Assembly (NCBI GenBank): GCA_039583875.1
Contig: CM077150.1
Span: 174,849,499-174,913,498, forward strand
Length of the DNA stretch: 64,000 nt
Source: Platanthera guangdongensis
Taxonomy: Eukaryota; Streptophyta; Magnoliopsida; Asparagales; Orchidaceae
Direction of reading: 5' to 3'
Part shown: positions 46,297 to 58,559 of the stretch, one piece after another
How the letters are laid out: every line of letters begins with the position of its first letter
Position numbering within the stretch: the stretch's first letter is position 1
The notes under the pieces: generated by a model
Told to the model about the DNA's origin: nothing
Seen by the model: the letters and a program-made list of their open reading frames with translations, nothing else
Database searches by the model: none
Translations under genes and position numbers: made by a program

Positions 46297-47160
46297 TCAC
46301 GTCATCGCGAAGGCCGAGAGCCTGTAGGGTCTGGAACTGAATGGTAAGTGGCATCTAAACGCAGTGCAGCCACAGAAGAGTATACCAGATCCCCATCTGT
46401 TTGGCAAGATGAGTGATGAAGTTCCCACCATGGATAGCTCCCAACCTCGCATTCTCGGACTGATGTTGAAAGAAAATCGCAAGTGCGTGACCTAGGTTGT
46501 ATGTGACTCTGTAGAACACACTATATAAATATAGTAAATCCGCCCGAGTCACCACCCCATGGCTATCGCCGCGAACGTTGAGGGTAAAGGTGAGGAGGTT
46601 GTGGAGAATACGAAGGGTAGGGGAAATGAGGTGGCTACCTTTTGAATTTTTGGGACTGTAGGGGACGATGCCGTTACTAGCTAATTTCCAACCAAAAGGT
46701 AAGAAGGTTGGAATGCGAAGATAAATAAAAACGAAGGGTAGAATAAGCGAGAGAGAGAGAATGCCTCATCGCAAAATCCCATCACAACATTGAGCTAGCG
46801 AATGGTGAGTTGATTCACTGTGTCGCCCATCCAAAAGATCATAAAATCGTCATTATCACCCTGACGAAACTCGAAAGATGAGAAGAACTCAACAGTAAGC
46901 TCAAGGAAAGCATGCTCCGAAATGGCAAAAAGAGAACCCTATCCATGGGAGAATAGAAATTCTTGAACTAAAACTGTCGCGCTGAAGGCCGCAAGGATTC
47001 CTCGGTCAAGAATACAGAATATGCCAAAGGGTTTGGCTCATAAATGATCGCTCCTATCTTTTTTGGTTGAGTTCTCAAAGATAAGCATGGCTTCTACCAT
47101 GACGGGATCTGCGGGGTGCTCAGATAAGGAAGCAATAGAGCGAGAACGGTGGCGTGTCAT
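46297..47160 (-). pseudogene. Element H additional ORF (plant transposon protein-like, Athila/Tat type)
   Basis: Reading from ATG 47160 (MTRHRSRSIASLSEHPADPV) with four or five stops and at least one frame change. Recognisable stretches are EHAFLELTVEFFSSFEF, then RADLLYLYSVFYRVTYNLGH, SENARLGAIHGGNFITHLAK and QMGIW. This order (LTxEFLSSFxF, then DLxxLYSM, then GxFITxLA) is that of the extra ORF in Athila-like gypsy elements, whose function is unknown. No polymerase lies between it and gag. Confidence 0.65.
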
Positions 47161-48071
47161 TTTTTAAAGGAAAGAGAGGAATCTCGAGTTAGAGAAGGAA
47201 AGGAGGGGTGGATTTGGTATGGGGGGAAGAAGGGGGAAGAAGGAATTAAATAGGGACATTTATGAGGACACACCCTCCTGTCACCCTCGTGACGGGGGGG
47301 GGGGGGCATATAACCTGCACGAGTGTGAGATGTTGTGACCACTCGGGAAAGGAAAAAAATTGATTTTCTTCAGGTCACGCCACAGAGTCACGCCCGTAAC
47401 CCAGGGGCATGTAACATAAAATAACAAAAAATAGGGAAACCGATTTTTAAATTATGTTTATTTTTTCACTCGGGTTGGGAAAGTTCCGTCACTCTCACGA
47501 TCGTGACCAATGAAGGTCACACCCGTGACTTGAACAGAAGATGGACATAAAATCTCCCCCTCGAAATGAGTGCCAGGTTCCATTTTCCTGGAAGTACACG
47601 CCTGCCAATCAGGCTCGTGACCCACAGGTCACGCTCGTGGCCGGGGCGTGTAAAAGTAAAATTACAGAACTTTTTTTCCCTAATAATTTATTTTCTTTTT
47701 TATATATTTTTATATTTTTTTGATTTACTAAAGAAAATAAATAAAACACAAATTACAGACTTGGAAGAGTCTTGACGTTCAAGCCTAGCTCACCATCATT
47801 CATCAACAAATTTCCAAACCTATAAAAAAACTAAACATATAATTTTAAAAGAAAAAAGATAATCATGGGGTGCCTCCCAAGAGCGCTTTTTATCTCATCT
47901 TTAATCTAGACGGCTATTGTTAGGAAAAAGAAAAATATTAATTGAAGTGAATGAGCAACTCCCTTAATTCACGCTTAGGTGAATTAGCTGAAGTCGCTCG
48001 TCCAGGTACTCCTTCGCTTGATTTTTGATTTTCCTCGTGGCAGGCATCTTGAAAATGTAAATCCAAATCAC
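47161..48071 (-). other. Element H spacer with CACG/CGTG motifs and a conserved junction phrase
   Basis: 47280-47660 carries GTCACGCCCGTAAC, GTCACACCCGTGAC and similar motifs like those in H's LTR. Near 47872 GGGTGCCTCCCAAGAGCGC is a phrase I associate with Athila/Tat elements. A run of 12 G lies at about 47295-47306. There is no credible gene. Confidence 0.5.
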
Positions 48072-49079
48072 CTATATATACTTTAGGTGATTTAAATTTT
48101 TATAGATGAGCGACAAATGGATCGGGTACAAGTTTAATTGCAACCGCTCTTCTTCTCCATGACAATCTATAGCATAAGAAAAATCGAAAATAAGTGTTTC
48201 AGAAAACTTTTCACAAAGAGGAGGCTCATGCGAAATTATATAGATAAGCTCTGGTTGTTCATTTTCTAAAATAAAATTATTATCAGAAAATTCATTTAAA
48301 GTAAAATTATCGGACACCTCATTTTCATGAATTTGAATTCCCAAATATTTAGAAGTTGTGCACGAAAATTCATGAAGAGGAAGAGAGAAATCAGGAGAGC
48401 TAGGAGAAGAAACATGCTCTTCTTCTAATTCACCTGGTGTGCCCATACAATAAATAAATTCTTGAAATAATAATTTTTCTTCTTGTTCGGAATAAGACAC
48501 TAAGGGGATACATGAATATTCATGTTCTTCCATAGGAGAAATATTTTAAGACAAAGAGAAATCTTTAGAACAAGTATTAATAGTTTCTAAATTTTGGGGA
48601 GGAGAAAGAAATTGAATTTGCGAAAATTCCCCAAAATTAGAAGAAGAAAGTTGCGGTGTGGAAAAAGAAGAACAAAAATTCGAATCTAAACAAGTATTCT
48701 CATTAATTGAGAATCCTTTCAGTTGATCTTGCCAACAAGAAAAATTAACATCTGAGTTGGAAGTAAAATTATTTAAATTGGAAAAATTATTCTCGTTAAA
48801 GCTCGAAAAATTATTTTCTTGAAAATTAGTAAAATTTGGAAAATAATTTTCATGGGAATTTGAAAAAGAATTATTATTAAAGTGAGAATAATTATTTTAA
48901 TAATTTTTATCTAAATTATTCTCATATTGAAAATTTTGATAATAATAGTAAAGATAACACTCCTCACTTCGATGAGGAGCACCAAAATAATAACAAGAAA
49001 TTTGACGCTTTCGTGTAGCTTCAACAAGATATACTTTGGTTTGAAACTCGACAACCTTAGCGACCAAATCAGATAACAT
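48072..49079 (-). pseudogene. Element H gag-like frame
   Basis: One frame of about 336 codons with two TAA stops (48897 and about 48553). It starts MLSDLVAKVVEFQTK, followed by CYYFGAPHRSEEC, a knuckle-like CCHC stretch with one altered cysteine spacing, then Asn/Phe-rich sequence and an acidic tail. The place directly after the primer site and the knuckle support gag of an Athila/Tat-like element. It is not typical in composition, so the call is moderate. Confidence 0.5.
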
Positions 49080-49228
49080 TTTGTTTTTTATGAAAGAAAA
49101 TTAAAACAACCTCTACTTAATAAAAGTGTATGTAAAAAGAAAAAGTAAAAAGAGAATTGGGGTAAATAAAAATAGAATGATAAAATTAAAAAAATTTACG
49201 CTTTTAAAATATCAACAATAATAAATCT

Positions 49229-49246
49229 TTGGCGACAGCGCCAAAA
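49229..49246 (-). other. Element H primer-binding site (Asp tRNA type)
   Basis: On the - strand TTTTGGCGCTGTCGCCAA, close to the TGGCGCCGTTGCC primer site known from Athila/Tat elements and lying three bases inside the LTR end. Confidence 0.75.
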
Positions 49247-49249
49247 ACT

Positions 49250-51752
49250 TGATAGTAAAATTTAGGATTAATAATATCTCCAAAATTCTATGAACTATAG
49301 GTTAGAGGACATATCATTCATAGTATAAGATATTTTAAAACAAAATATCAAGTGTTGTATACTCCCAGGCCGGTTGAGTACTTCTACTCACAAAAATTAA
49401 TATTATTTTATCGGAATATAAAAAGAGGTTAATTAAACTATAGAAATAAAATGAAATAAAATATAATATTAGATCTAGAATGCCTTTTGATTAAAATAAA
49501 CTTTCATGAAATGTAAGCTTCTAAATTATCTACTTCGACCGTGGATGTTGAAACCTAAAACTCGGTCTCTTGTAGAGTTCACACTTGGGGAAGGGGTGAT
49601 CGCACACCTACTTCTCTCTTGCAAGCCAAATGACAAAGGAAAACTGACCCAAGGTCTCGGCGTGGAGGTCCCACAAAACACCCGTAGGATCTTAGAGCGC
49701 TTCCCCTCCTTAGCTAAAGGTCGAGCTAAGGTTACCTCATAAAGCGCTAGAATACTCGGGAACAAGTGAGCATGCCTTCTGAGGTACCCATTGGGTCCTA
49801 TTTATAGATTTCTGAAAATGTCCTGCAAATAGCCAACTCCGCTATTTTGAACAGCTATATGCAACCTAACCAGGTCTGCCAACATCATAACTCCGTTGTT
49901 TTAGTAGCCTATGAGCATTCCAGCGAGGGAAAAATGGTAATCATACCTCACAGATCAATGAGCGAGTAGCCCTCATCAACCTTTGATCGGCAAGGGCGGT
50001 GAGTGCAGGATGGAGCTGGCACTCGCCACCTCCGCCAGGACTTTGGTGAGTGCTGGTCCGGACTGCACTGCTCGCATGCCACCAGTTCTTTCAGCGGTCG
50101 GTACTCGGCGAGCGGCCTTGGACTCGACGAAAGGCCGATCGCTCGACAAACACCAAGTTCCATTCGACGAACGATGAGCCCTGTTCGACGAACTGAGCAG
50201 ACTAGGCGGCCCTCTCAATCGCCAAGGCAGAACAACATTGTATGGACTGAGTGGTACTCGCCATTTCTACTCACCTCCCAGTGAGTGCGGGCACTACTAG
50301 CCATACTCGTGTGCCACTAGCCGGGCTCGCTTGGGCGAGCTGGAGGCTACCGAGCTCTGACCCCTCTTGATGCTTGGCCGAGTCTTAAGAAAAGAGAGTC
50401 GCCTGGTCTGGTTCCCGGCAAACACACTCAACAGATATGGGGTTGTACAGTGGAGGTTCCCAAAATACAAAAAATGCCTCTCTCGAGAATACACTCTCGA
50501 TTAAACTTAGGTTAATCGATTAAGATCACTCGGGCAGTCAAAATCCCTAAGCTTCCATTATGCGGTGAACCCCACTATTGGATTTGACTTTAATCCAAAA
50601 GATTTATGTCATCCTCTCTCGAGAAGTGCATGTAACTCCTACCTTTGAGTGATCTACTCTTATCCATAACCTCTCAGTAAATTTAGGATACTGATCTACG
50701 ATCGAAAACATATTCATGATATATGAATTCGATGCAACTAAAATTAAAGATAAATCGAAGTGAATAATAGAGCATGATAAATAAGAGAAGTTTATTTTAT
50801 TCTAAAGTTTATCGTGATCAAGTGCTAATAAAATTAACTACTCAATATGATAAAAGAAATACATAAAAAGATAAAGAGAGACATGATTAAAATAAACAAG
50901 TACTTAAATCTAAATAACAATGCTAAAAGTTATACTACGAAGTGGAAATTATAAAAAAAATGCAAAAAAAGCTAAGAACTAAACTTCCCAAATCTTCCTC
51001 TCCAGCTCCTGGCAATGTCTGGAATTTATAGTAAATTTTCTGGAGAGTCACGCCCCTAGGTCACGCCCGTGACTAGGGCGTGTTAGGTACAAAACTGTCA
51101 TCCTGAAAGCGCGGGAACGATGGAGAAAAACCTCCAACATTTGGTATTTTGCGGGTCACGCTCCTAGGTCACGCCCTTGACCTAGAGCGTGTCTTGACTG
51201 TTCCTGGAAAGGTGGGAACAAGAAATATCGGGATATAATTTTGTGATTGTAGAAGAGGTCATGCCCCTTGGTCATGCCCATGTCCTAGGGCATGTTAGCA
51301 TGGAATAGTAGGGATCAAAAAATTTTCTTCTTAATGTTGTGTCATGCCCTGAGCTGTCTGTCACACCTATGGGTCATGCCCGTGACCTGATGGTATATTG
51401 AACTCTTTAAGTCATCCATGCCCATAGTTATTGTCACGCCCGTGACTTGGGGGCATGTAACTTGAAATGACATGGATATGACCTTTGGCCCTTTGTAGGG
51501 CAACGCCTACTTATCACGCCCGTGTCTCATAGGTCACGCCCGTGACTGGGGCGTGTACTCAGAATTATTGCATATTTTTTCCAAATCTTCTCCTGATTAG
51601 ACCTATCATCTTCAAATTAGTATTTGCAGCCTAGATTAACCTGAAATTAGAAAAAGAAATAAATTAGAAAGTTAATTAATAAAATATAACTATAAAATAA
51701 TTAATTATTAAATAAAAACTATATAAAAGTAACGATAAACTTAGAGTTATCA
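49250..51752 (-). mobile_element. Element H 5' LTR, containing a nested solo LTR
   Basis: On the - strand it begins TGATAACTCTAAG and ends TTTTACTATCA, with short inverted termini TGATA/TATCA. Subtracting the nested LTR and one duplication leaves about 1.6 kb, usual for Athila-like LTRs. The part at 51040-51560 is packed with GTCACGCCCGTGAC-type palindromes, including a 24-nt one at 51055-51078. Confidence 0.72.
49546..50449 (-). mobile_element. Solo LTR of the G family (904 bp)
   Basis: Starts TGTACAACCCCATAT on the - strand and ends with CA (TGTTGAAACC on +). It is flanked on both sides by GTGGA (49541-49545 and 50450-50454). This is the product of recombination between two LTRs of a full element. 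It holds the TATA box at 49798-49807 and TCGACGAA motifs at 50117-50200. Confidence 0.88.
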
Positions 51753-54156
51753 ACTAACAACTCCTATTTCACCCCAACCCATATAAGGTTGAGATCGCTA
51801 TAATATAATTTAATCCTATCAGACTACTCTTGTCTAACTTTCGAATTATATAGCGATTTATGGTTAACCTTGGACTTTCCCAGTTCTATCCTGTGAGGGG
51901 CTTGCAATGATACTAGGAATTATGATTGGCTGAACCACATTATTCACTTTCTCAAGACGCTTAATATTGTTATGCTCCCCTTAATCAAACCCTCTTATAT
52001 ATTTATTCTTAGAAAGTCTATGACAATTTATGCTTCATATAGGGGAATGACGATCTTTCGTTGATCCCAAACTTAACTACTCCTCTTAGGGTCCATGTAC
52101 ACTAACTCACACCATCTCTAGGTAAATCACTTAAAACTCTAACCAACATCACATCAAGGTCCTAAAAATACCTCAACCTAACTAGAACCAAATTGTAACA
52201 CAACTAACCATCGCATCCTTGATTTTATTATGTGCACCCCAAATGATCGATATGAGTGTAGGGATGTAACTACCAAATATTTTATCCAAATGACATACGA
52301 TTAATTACAGCGGTATGAATACTCATTTATGATGAAGTTACAAAGTTTCACAATTTTCTAAATTAAATTGACAATAATTGAATTTTCCTAAAATATATGT
52401 CCCTAGTGGATTTGAACATGAAGTATCACTTTCAAGGGTCCAAACAATGCCAAATAATTTCTACAAGGTCACAATGATAAATAAAAGGACTGGACCAAAT
52501 TTCACATTGTTCCAATATTATTTGATATTTAATTTCTAAATACAAAAATCTGATCCAATAGGTCATGTTACACATAAAGTATTATAAATATTCATCAAAT
52601 AATTTCAAAAAAACTACTGGAGTTTACAAATGATAAATAATTATTTATTCTAGAAATGTAAAATTTAAATAACTCAATTTGAGCACAATTATCCAAATAA
52701 TATAAAAGGGACAAAAGTGATAATTATAACTGTAATCCTAAGATTCTGACTTTTAAAAATTCCAATTAATTTATCCAATGTGTATAATACTAAATCATTG
52801 CTATTGGCAAGGTTTCATAATTTTTGCAACTATTTTAGTCACCATAATTTCATTAATACTCATGCATAATAAAAATACTAATTAATTCATCTGCTAAGCA
52901 AATCAACTCTAAATGTTCTAAAACTTCATGAGGTGTACTTTCACTAAATAAGTACATGTACAAAATTTCACTGGATTTGACGAATCCAATCTTGCTAAAT
53001 TCACAAGATACACATTTTGGCTAAATGCACACCACATATCACAGGCCATAGCCTCATGCAGAGCTCCAAATGACTTGACATTTTTACCAGGGCTTTATGT
53101 TGCTATATTGAGACTCCCACCAAAATTTGGAGTCTATATAATTAGCTTTCACCAAAATATTTCACTTTTATGAAAAATCACATTTGTCCTAAAACTACAG
53201 GAACATTTTGTCCAAAAATTCCCTTTTTTGGACTGTAGGTATATCTATGTATATTGTTATATGCCCCAAATTTCAAGTCAATCCCCATAGCCAATTAAAG
53301 GTTATTAAGGAAATAGTGACTGTCCTACCTTAAGAACCAGTCCCACAAGAATTGCCATACAGGGAGCTAGAATGCCCAAATGAGCTGATTTTAATTTCTA
53401 ATTAAAGTAGACTCACATGACTACCATTTTATGTTTGGTACTTTTCATGTTTCAGCCCAAAAGGGACTCATTTTTCCGGTTCAAAAAGTGTGCATTAAGA
53501 GGATAAATATAATATATTATATGTAATAAATAAATATATCATACATTTCAACGGGTATGATTTTGTCTACAACCTCCAGCCTAAGACCGAGATCAACCCG
53601 ACCTAGATTCATTACCAAGGCCGTTTGCCGGAGATCCTGCCCCTTCGCCGACTATCCACCACAAACACCACCTCCGTCGAGGTGGGGGCTATCGCCGGGT
53701 GGCGGCTAGGCCGCTAGAGGGTTAATTTTTGGTGAACCTGAGAGGAAGCCCAAAATCAGATTTTCATAGAATTTCAAAATGGAAACCGCCTCCTTTGAGC
53801 ACAATTTCAATCCTTAATGATCTAAGAAGCTAGCACAAGGGGAGAGGGATAGAAGCATGCCTGATTTCGGGCTTGGATGTGGCTACTCCAGCGGGTGGCC
53901 ATGGATTTTGGCATTTTCCGGCGAACCTCTCCCGATCTCGATTCTCCACCGAAAGCTTTGATGTAAGAGTCAATTTCAACTGCTTGAGACCTTATAAAGG
54001 TTATGAAAGGATCAAATTGAGCTTTGGGGGCCTCTATATAGGATATCTAAGAATGGGGGATTTCAGCCATGGCCATTTATGGCCTCCTAGATGGTGGCCG
54101 ACCTATAACTGATGGAAAACGCCTCTTCGTCAAGAGAGATGAAAGGAGGGGTTGGG
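51753..54156. other. Unassigned sequence, no gene seen
   Basis: AT-rich up to about 53560, then GC-richer with GCCGGCGA-like and CCGCCxCC phrases (53620-53950) of the kind found in gypsy LTRs on the - strand. The 79-codon frame at 53873-54112 lacks recognisable domains. Probably an old LTR or element flank. Confidence 0.4.
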
Positions 54157-55500
54157 TGTAACAACCCGCATTTTCTCTGCATTTAAACGATATATCAGAG
54201 TAAAATAAAATACGTACTGTGATGTCATGCCATGTAGGGGATTACTGCAGGCGCTCAGGCAAGAACTCGACCCTAACACTTTATATGAAATTCTCATGTT
54301 ATTAAGAAGAAAACATGTTTTAGTTAAGTTTGACGGTCATATCCCTCGGCTCGGTGGAACAACTAGTCCACAAAAAAATATGAATATGCGCTGCGAAAAG
54401 TACTCTGTTTTATATAGATTGACATCCTACATGAGTATAAACATCCAAACAGGACAACTCATGATATGCATACTTCTAGATTTAATACTAATATAGAAAG
54501 AGTCTTTTTACGTAGTTAAAATAGATTGACTTGACTTGAAATATGCTATGATTGAGGTAGTCATAATGATACTTTTATATTTAAAATAACTAACATGTAA
54601 TTCTAACATAAAACCTTCCTAGAGAGCAAGTATCTCAACAAATCATGAAAAAAAGACTTAGCAGCTACCAAGTAACTTAACATTCTACCAAATATCCAGT
54701 GGGCATCAACAACCTGGTACGAACCCACAAAAAAGGCATGTACGTCTGACCTAAATACGAACAACAAAATTACCTCACGAAGGGGAGGTAAGAACCACTG
54801 CTATTACGGCAGAAAACCTAAGGCCACCAACTCTAGCTACCCAATCTGCTATAGCTCCAAGCCTGAGGCATTCAAAAGAAAAGAATGCCTCAACAAAAGG
54901 GTACAAGTAGTAAAAGAAAACTAAAGGTAAATAACAAGAGAGGTTAAAGGGTTACCAGCCCAAAACATAAATAGCTGCTAAACCACAGCATACAAATCAT
55001 AAGGCAATAAGCAAAAGAAGGATTTATAGGGTTTTAAGTATAATAAATTACACCAAGTGCGATATGAATTCATGTTTTATTAACATTTGCAAGTGTTTGC
55101 ATAAAAACATATGTGCTCAAAACAGGTGAATCATTAACACCGGTAAAAAACGGTACTAAGTTGGGGGCCACATTGTTCAACACCAACCTTCAGTCTAAAC
55201 ATCTCAAAAATACACTATGGTGGTGGCCACTTTGTCCAAAACAAACCAACAGTCCATAAGAAGAGAAGTAAACCCACCAGGTGTAATGATTCATAAACCG
55301 ACATCAAGTTGGTGATCCTTTAAACAATGCCAACCTAGCCATAAATAACCATCCTATATATACCCATAAGTTGGCGGTCCTTTATCCAATGCTAATCCAG
55401 GGCCACAAATATCCGTGCATTATATAACCATGCAATACATAAATAACCAAGGCCGCCGACAGCCATGCATTATATAAACCGACAAAACGAAAACTAAGGC
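54157..55500 (-). mobile_element. Element J: LTR related to B's LTR
   Basis: Starts TGTAACAACCCGCATTTTC on +, the counterpart of B's TGTCACAACCCGCATTTCC. It aligns with B through GGGGATAACTGCA, CATATCCCTCGGC, CATCAACAACCTGGTACGAACCCA and ACTCTAGC-GCCTGAGGCATTCAA. No primer site lies to its left, so it is a 3' or solo LTR. The right end is uncertain. Confidence 0.7.
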
Positions 55501-55589
55501 TTATCATTAGATTTTCATGATGATGTAAAGGGAAGAAAACCAAAAGTTACTAAGGTAAACTTGACGAATATTACTTGATGAACTTCAAA

Positions 55590-56000
55590 GTCACTTGACA
55601 GACTCATCAAAATTGACAAAACACAAGCTCTAAGATCACTCGATGCCAAAACACAGGCTTCAAGTTCACTCGATGCCTAAATACAGGCTCTGAGTTCACT
55701 CGATTCCTGGACAGATACAATCAAAGCACTTGAGACATAGCTGCTTCACTCAACGCTCTCGATGCCAATGACTACACTCAACGCTCTCGAAGCAAAAGTA
55801 TATTCACTCTATGCCAAGCCTGACTTATTCAACACACTCAATGCCAAACCTTCACTCAATGCTTTTCACTCAACGCTAAGCCTTCACTCGATGCACTCAA
55901 CTCTTTTCACTCAATGCCAAGCCTTCACTCAATGCACTAAATGTTTTCACTTAATGCCAAGATTGTACACTCAATGCACTTAAGGACAAAGGCTAAACAC
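55590..56000. repeat. Irregular array of CACTCAATGCC/CACTCGATGCC motifs
   Basis: More than ten copies of an 11-bp motif separated by 10-25 bp. Complementary forms (GGCGTTGAGT) occur at about 57460, 57530 and 58308, so both belong to one copia-LTR-like stretch. Confidence 0.65.
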
Positions 56001-57610
56001 TAAATGCCTAGCTGAGTTCACTTGACGACTAAGGCATAAACCTGACAAAAATTCTATCTTACCAAAATAAAGGTTAATATACTTATAATAACTAAATTTT
56101 TTTGACAACAGATAAACCTAGACCAAGACTAAGTTCCATAACTTAAGAGAAAGGGAGGGGGAGACAAGGTAGAAGCCTAATATAGGAAAAGGCTTTTCAG
56201 CTCTACAACTTCAGGCACAAAGCCCGACTCTCGGAGTGCTGCAACACTCATATAACTCAGTACCCAACAGGTACCTACCTTACTGCCCTTCCAAGTACCT
56301 ACAGCTCAGCCTCCTCCAAGGCCTACAACTCAGTGACACACTTGTCACCCACCTCAGGCACAAAGGTCGTACACTCAGAGGGCAGCACTCTCATACTTTA
56401 GGTAATTACGCCCTACGACTCAGATCCACACCTGGATCCTAAAGGATGAAGGTGGGTTGATGGATATTTTTGACACATGAGATATTTCTCTATGTCAATC
56501 TTCTTGACTGAGATAGACTCAGCCCAATAATGACTACATGAATTTATTTCCTGAGTCTACCTACACTGAACTAAGAAGTACTTAGTCCTAACTTCTTCCA
56601 CAATAATAAGTAATTACTTGAGCTGGAAGTGACTTGTAGAGCAAAGTTGTGCCTCTTCCTGAACTGAGCCTAAAGCTCAGCCCTAACTACTCCTTCACAT
56701 CACCAAGGATTCTTCCTGCTGGACAGTGAAGTTACTGCAGCTAATTGCTTCTACCTAAGATGAGAAAATCTCAGCTCTAACTTTGCAGACTAGGATAGCT
56801 CTGCCACATCTTCCTTTCCTAGGCTGAGATGATTCAGCCTTAACTTTGACTCCTGAGAAGAAGTCCCCTGAGTCTTCCTTCAGATCTCTGCTTCTTCAAG
56901 CTTCTTCTCTTTACAGCTTCCAGATTAAAATCTTCAAGGTGCTTGTATAACTGGAACTATGAAGAACTTGCACTAAGGGTCGGCCCTTAGCTGCTACCTC
57001 TTTACTCAAAGAAATACTATGGACTAGCTTGCTGGTACAGATGAAGATCACACCAGCTATCTTGTTATTGATGATGTTGATATCAACAGCTAACTTTGCT
57101 CTTCATCTTGCTGACTTGAGCTTCTTGTTCTTCACCTCAGCAATAATGGCGGAGAAGAAGAACTATCTCTTTTCTTTTCTCTGAAGGTTGTCTTCCTCTG
57201 TACGACTTTTTCCTTTTATTAATTTTGACCCAACTGCTCTTGAGCAGTGGGCCCCACACATTTAATGGACAGCAACAAGTTTGAGCAGTGGGCCCCAAAT
57301 ATTTAATGTTCAGCAATAACTTTACTTTAATGCCAATTATCGTACAGTAGGTCTGCGACAACATTTGTCGCGTACTGTAGCCATCCCGCCACTAATTTGA
57401 AATATGTTGACTTGTTGATGTCATCAGATGTGGACTTAGCCAAAAATCAAAGAACATTAGCATAGGCGTTGAGTAAGTAAGCGTCACTCAATACCAAGAC
57501 TTAGACAGATTTACTGTCTTCACTAGGCGTTGACAGCGTTGAGTGAGCAACCTCCACTCAACGCATTTTGCCTTAACCATTTTTCTGCTTAATAGTTGCT
57601 GCTTGTCTTT
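56001..57610. other. Unassigned LTR-like sequence
   Basis: No credible gene. Contains a 41-bp tandem duplication around TGAGCAGTGGGCCCCA (57241 and 57282) and GGGAGGGGGAGA near 56152. The repeated CAGCTC/CTCAGC wording resembles copia LTRs of the E/K type. Confidence 0.4.
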
Positions 57611-57614
57611 CTTG

Positions 57615-57865
57615 TTCTTAGCTGAGATAAACACTTATCTCAGTGGTTGTGCTGAGACCAACACTTGTCTCAATAGTTGTGCTAAGACAAACTCCTGTCT
57701 CAGCGGTTTTGCTGAGACCAACACTTATCTCAGCGGTTGTGCTTAGACTAACTCATGTCTCAGTGATTTTGCTGAGACCAACACCTGTCTCAGTAGTTGT
57801 GCTGATACTAACTCCTGTCTCAACAGTTTTGCTGAGACCAACATTTTTCTCAGTGGTTTTGTATT
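57615..57865. repeat. 30-bp tandem array with internal hairpin, about 8 copies
   Basis: Unit GCTGAGACCAACACTT plus GTCTCAGTGGTTGT. Each unit contains TGAGAC and its complement GTCTCA about 10 nt apart. The 10-residue open frames it creates are a by-product of the 30-bp period. Confidence 0.82.
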
Positions 57866-57999
57866 GATCTTCTCAGATGTCTTAGCTGTCTCGACGCTTT
57901 TGCCTAAGGCAAAGTCTTCCTGCTTCTCTGGCATTGAGAGCATTGAGTGTGTATTCATCAGTCAACGCTTTTTGAGTCAACCCAGTTTCTAAACTTAGT

Positions 58000-58290
58000 T
58001 CGACTAACTAAACTGAGTTCGAGGAATGACGTGCTCAGCTCGACGAACTCTGAACTCAATTCGTTGAATTTTCTGAACTGAGCTCGACGAACTCAGAGTA
58101 TCAAACTCTAAACTTAGCTCGACGAATGGTTAGCTCAGCTCGACGAACTCTAAACTTTGTTCGACGAATTCCTAAAATGAGCCCGACGAACTTAGAATCT
58201 TTAACTCTGAATTTAGCTCGACGAATGGTGAGCTCGGCTCGACGAACTCTGAAATCAGTTCGACGAATTTCTGAACGGAGTTCTACTCAC
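58000..58290. repeat. ~95-100-bp array of AGCTCGACGAACTC motifs
   Basis: About 2.5 units starting at 58037, 58137 and 58231, each with GCTCGACGAACTCTGAA and TTCGACGAATTTCTGAA. The same motif occurs in LTRs of E, G, the solo LTR and B. Confidence 0.78.
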
Positions 58291-58559
58291 AGCCTTTTGT
58301 TGTATGGCGTTGAGTGTGTCTTCATAACTCAATGCCTGTGGACTTAGACAAATTTCTGTCAGCCCATAACATAGGTAAGAGTTTACCTGAATTGGCCACT
58401 TAGGCTACTTCCTACCTTTCCAGCATCTTCACTTTATGACCACTTGTAACATCACTTAGACAACATTTCTAGATTTGTTCCATGGAACATCCTGCGCATG
58501 ATGAGCTTAAACAACATCAAATATAATGATGCTCTTAGTGTTGATGGAGATGCCTTTTT

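Noticed and set aside
47157..47342. 61-codon - strand frame near the G run
   Set aside because: Pro/Ser-rich, contains the homopolymer and CACG motif region; no support as a gene.
53873..54112. Possible short host gene (79 codons)
   Set aside because: No domain, no introns, next to LTR sequence; the wording resembles gypsy LTR/leader sequence.
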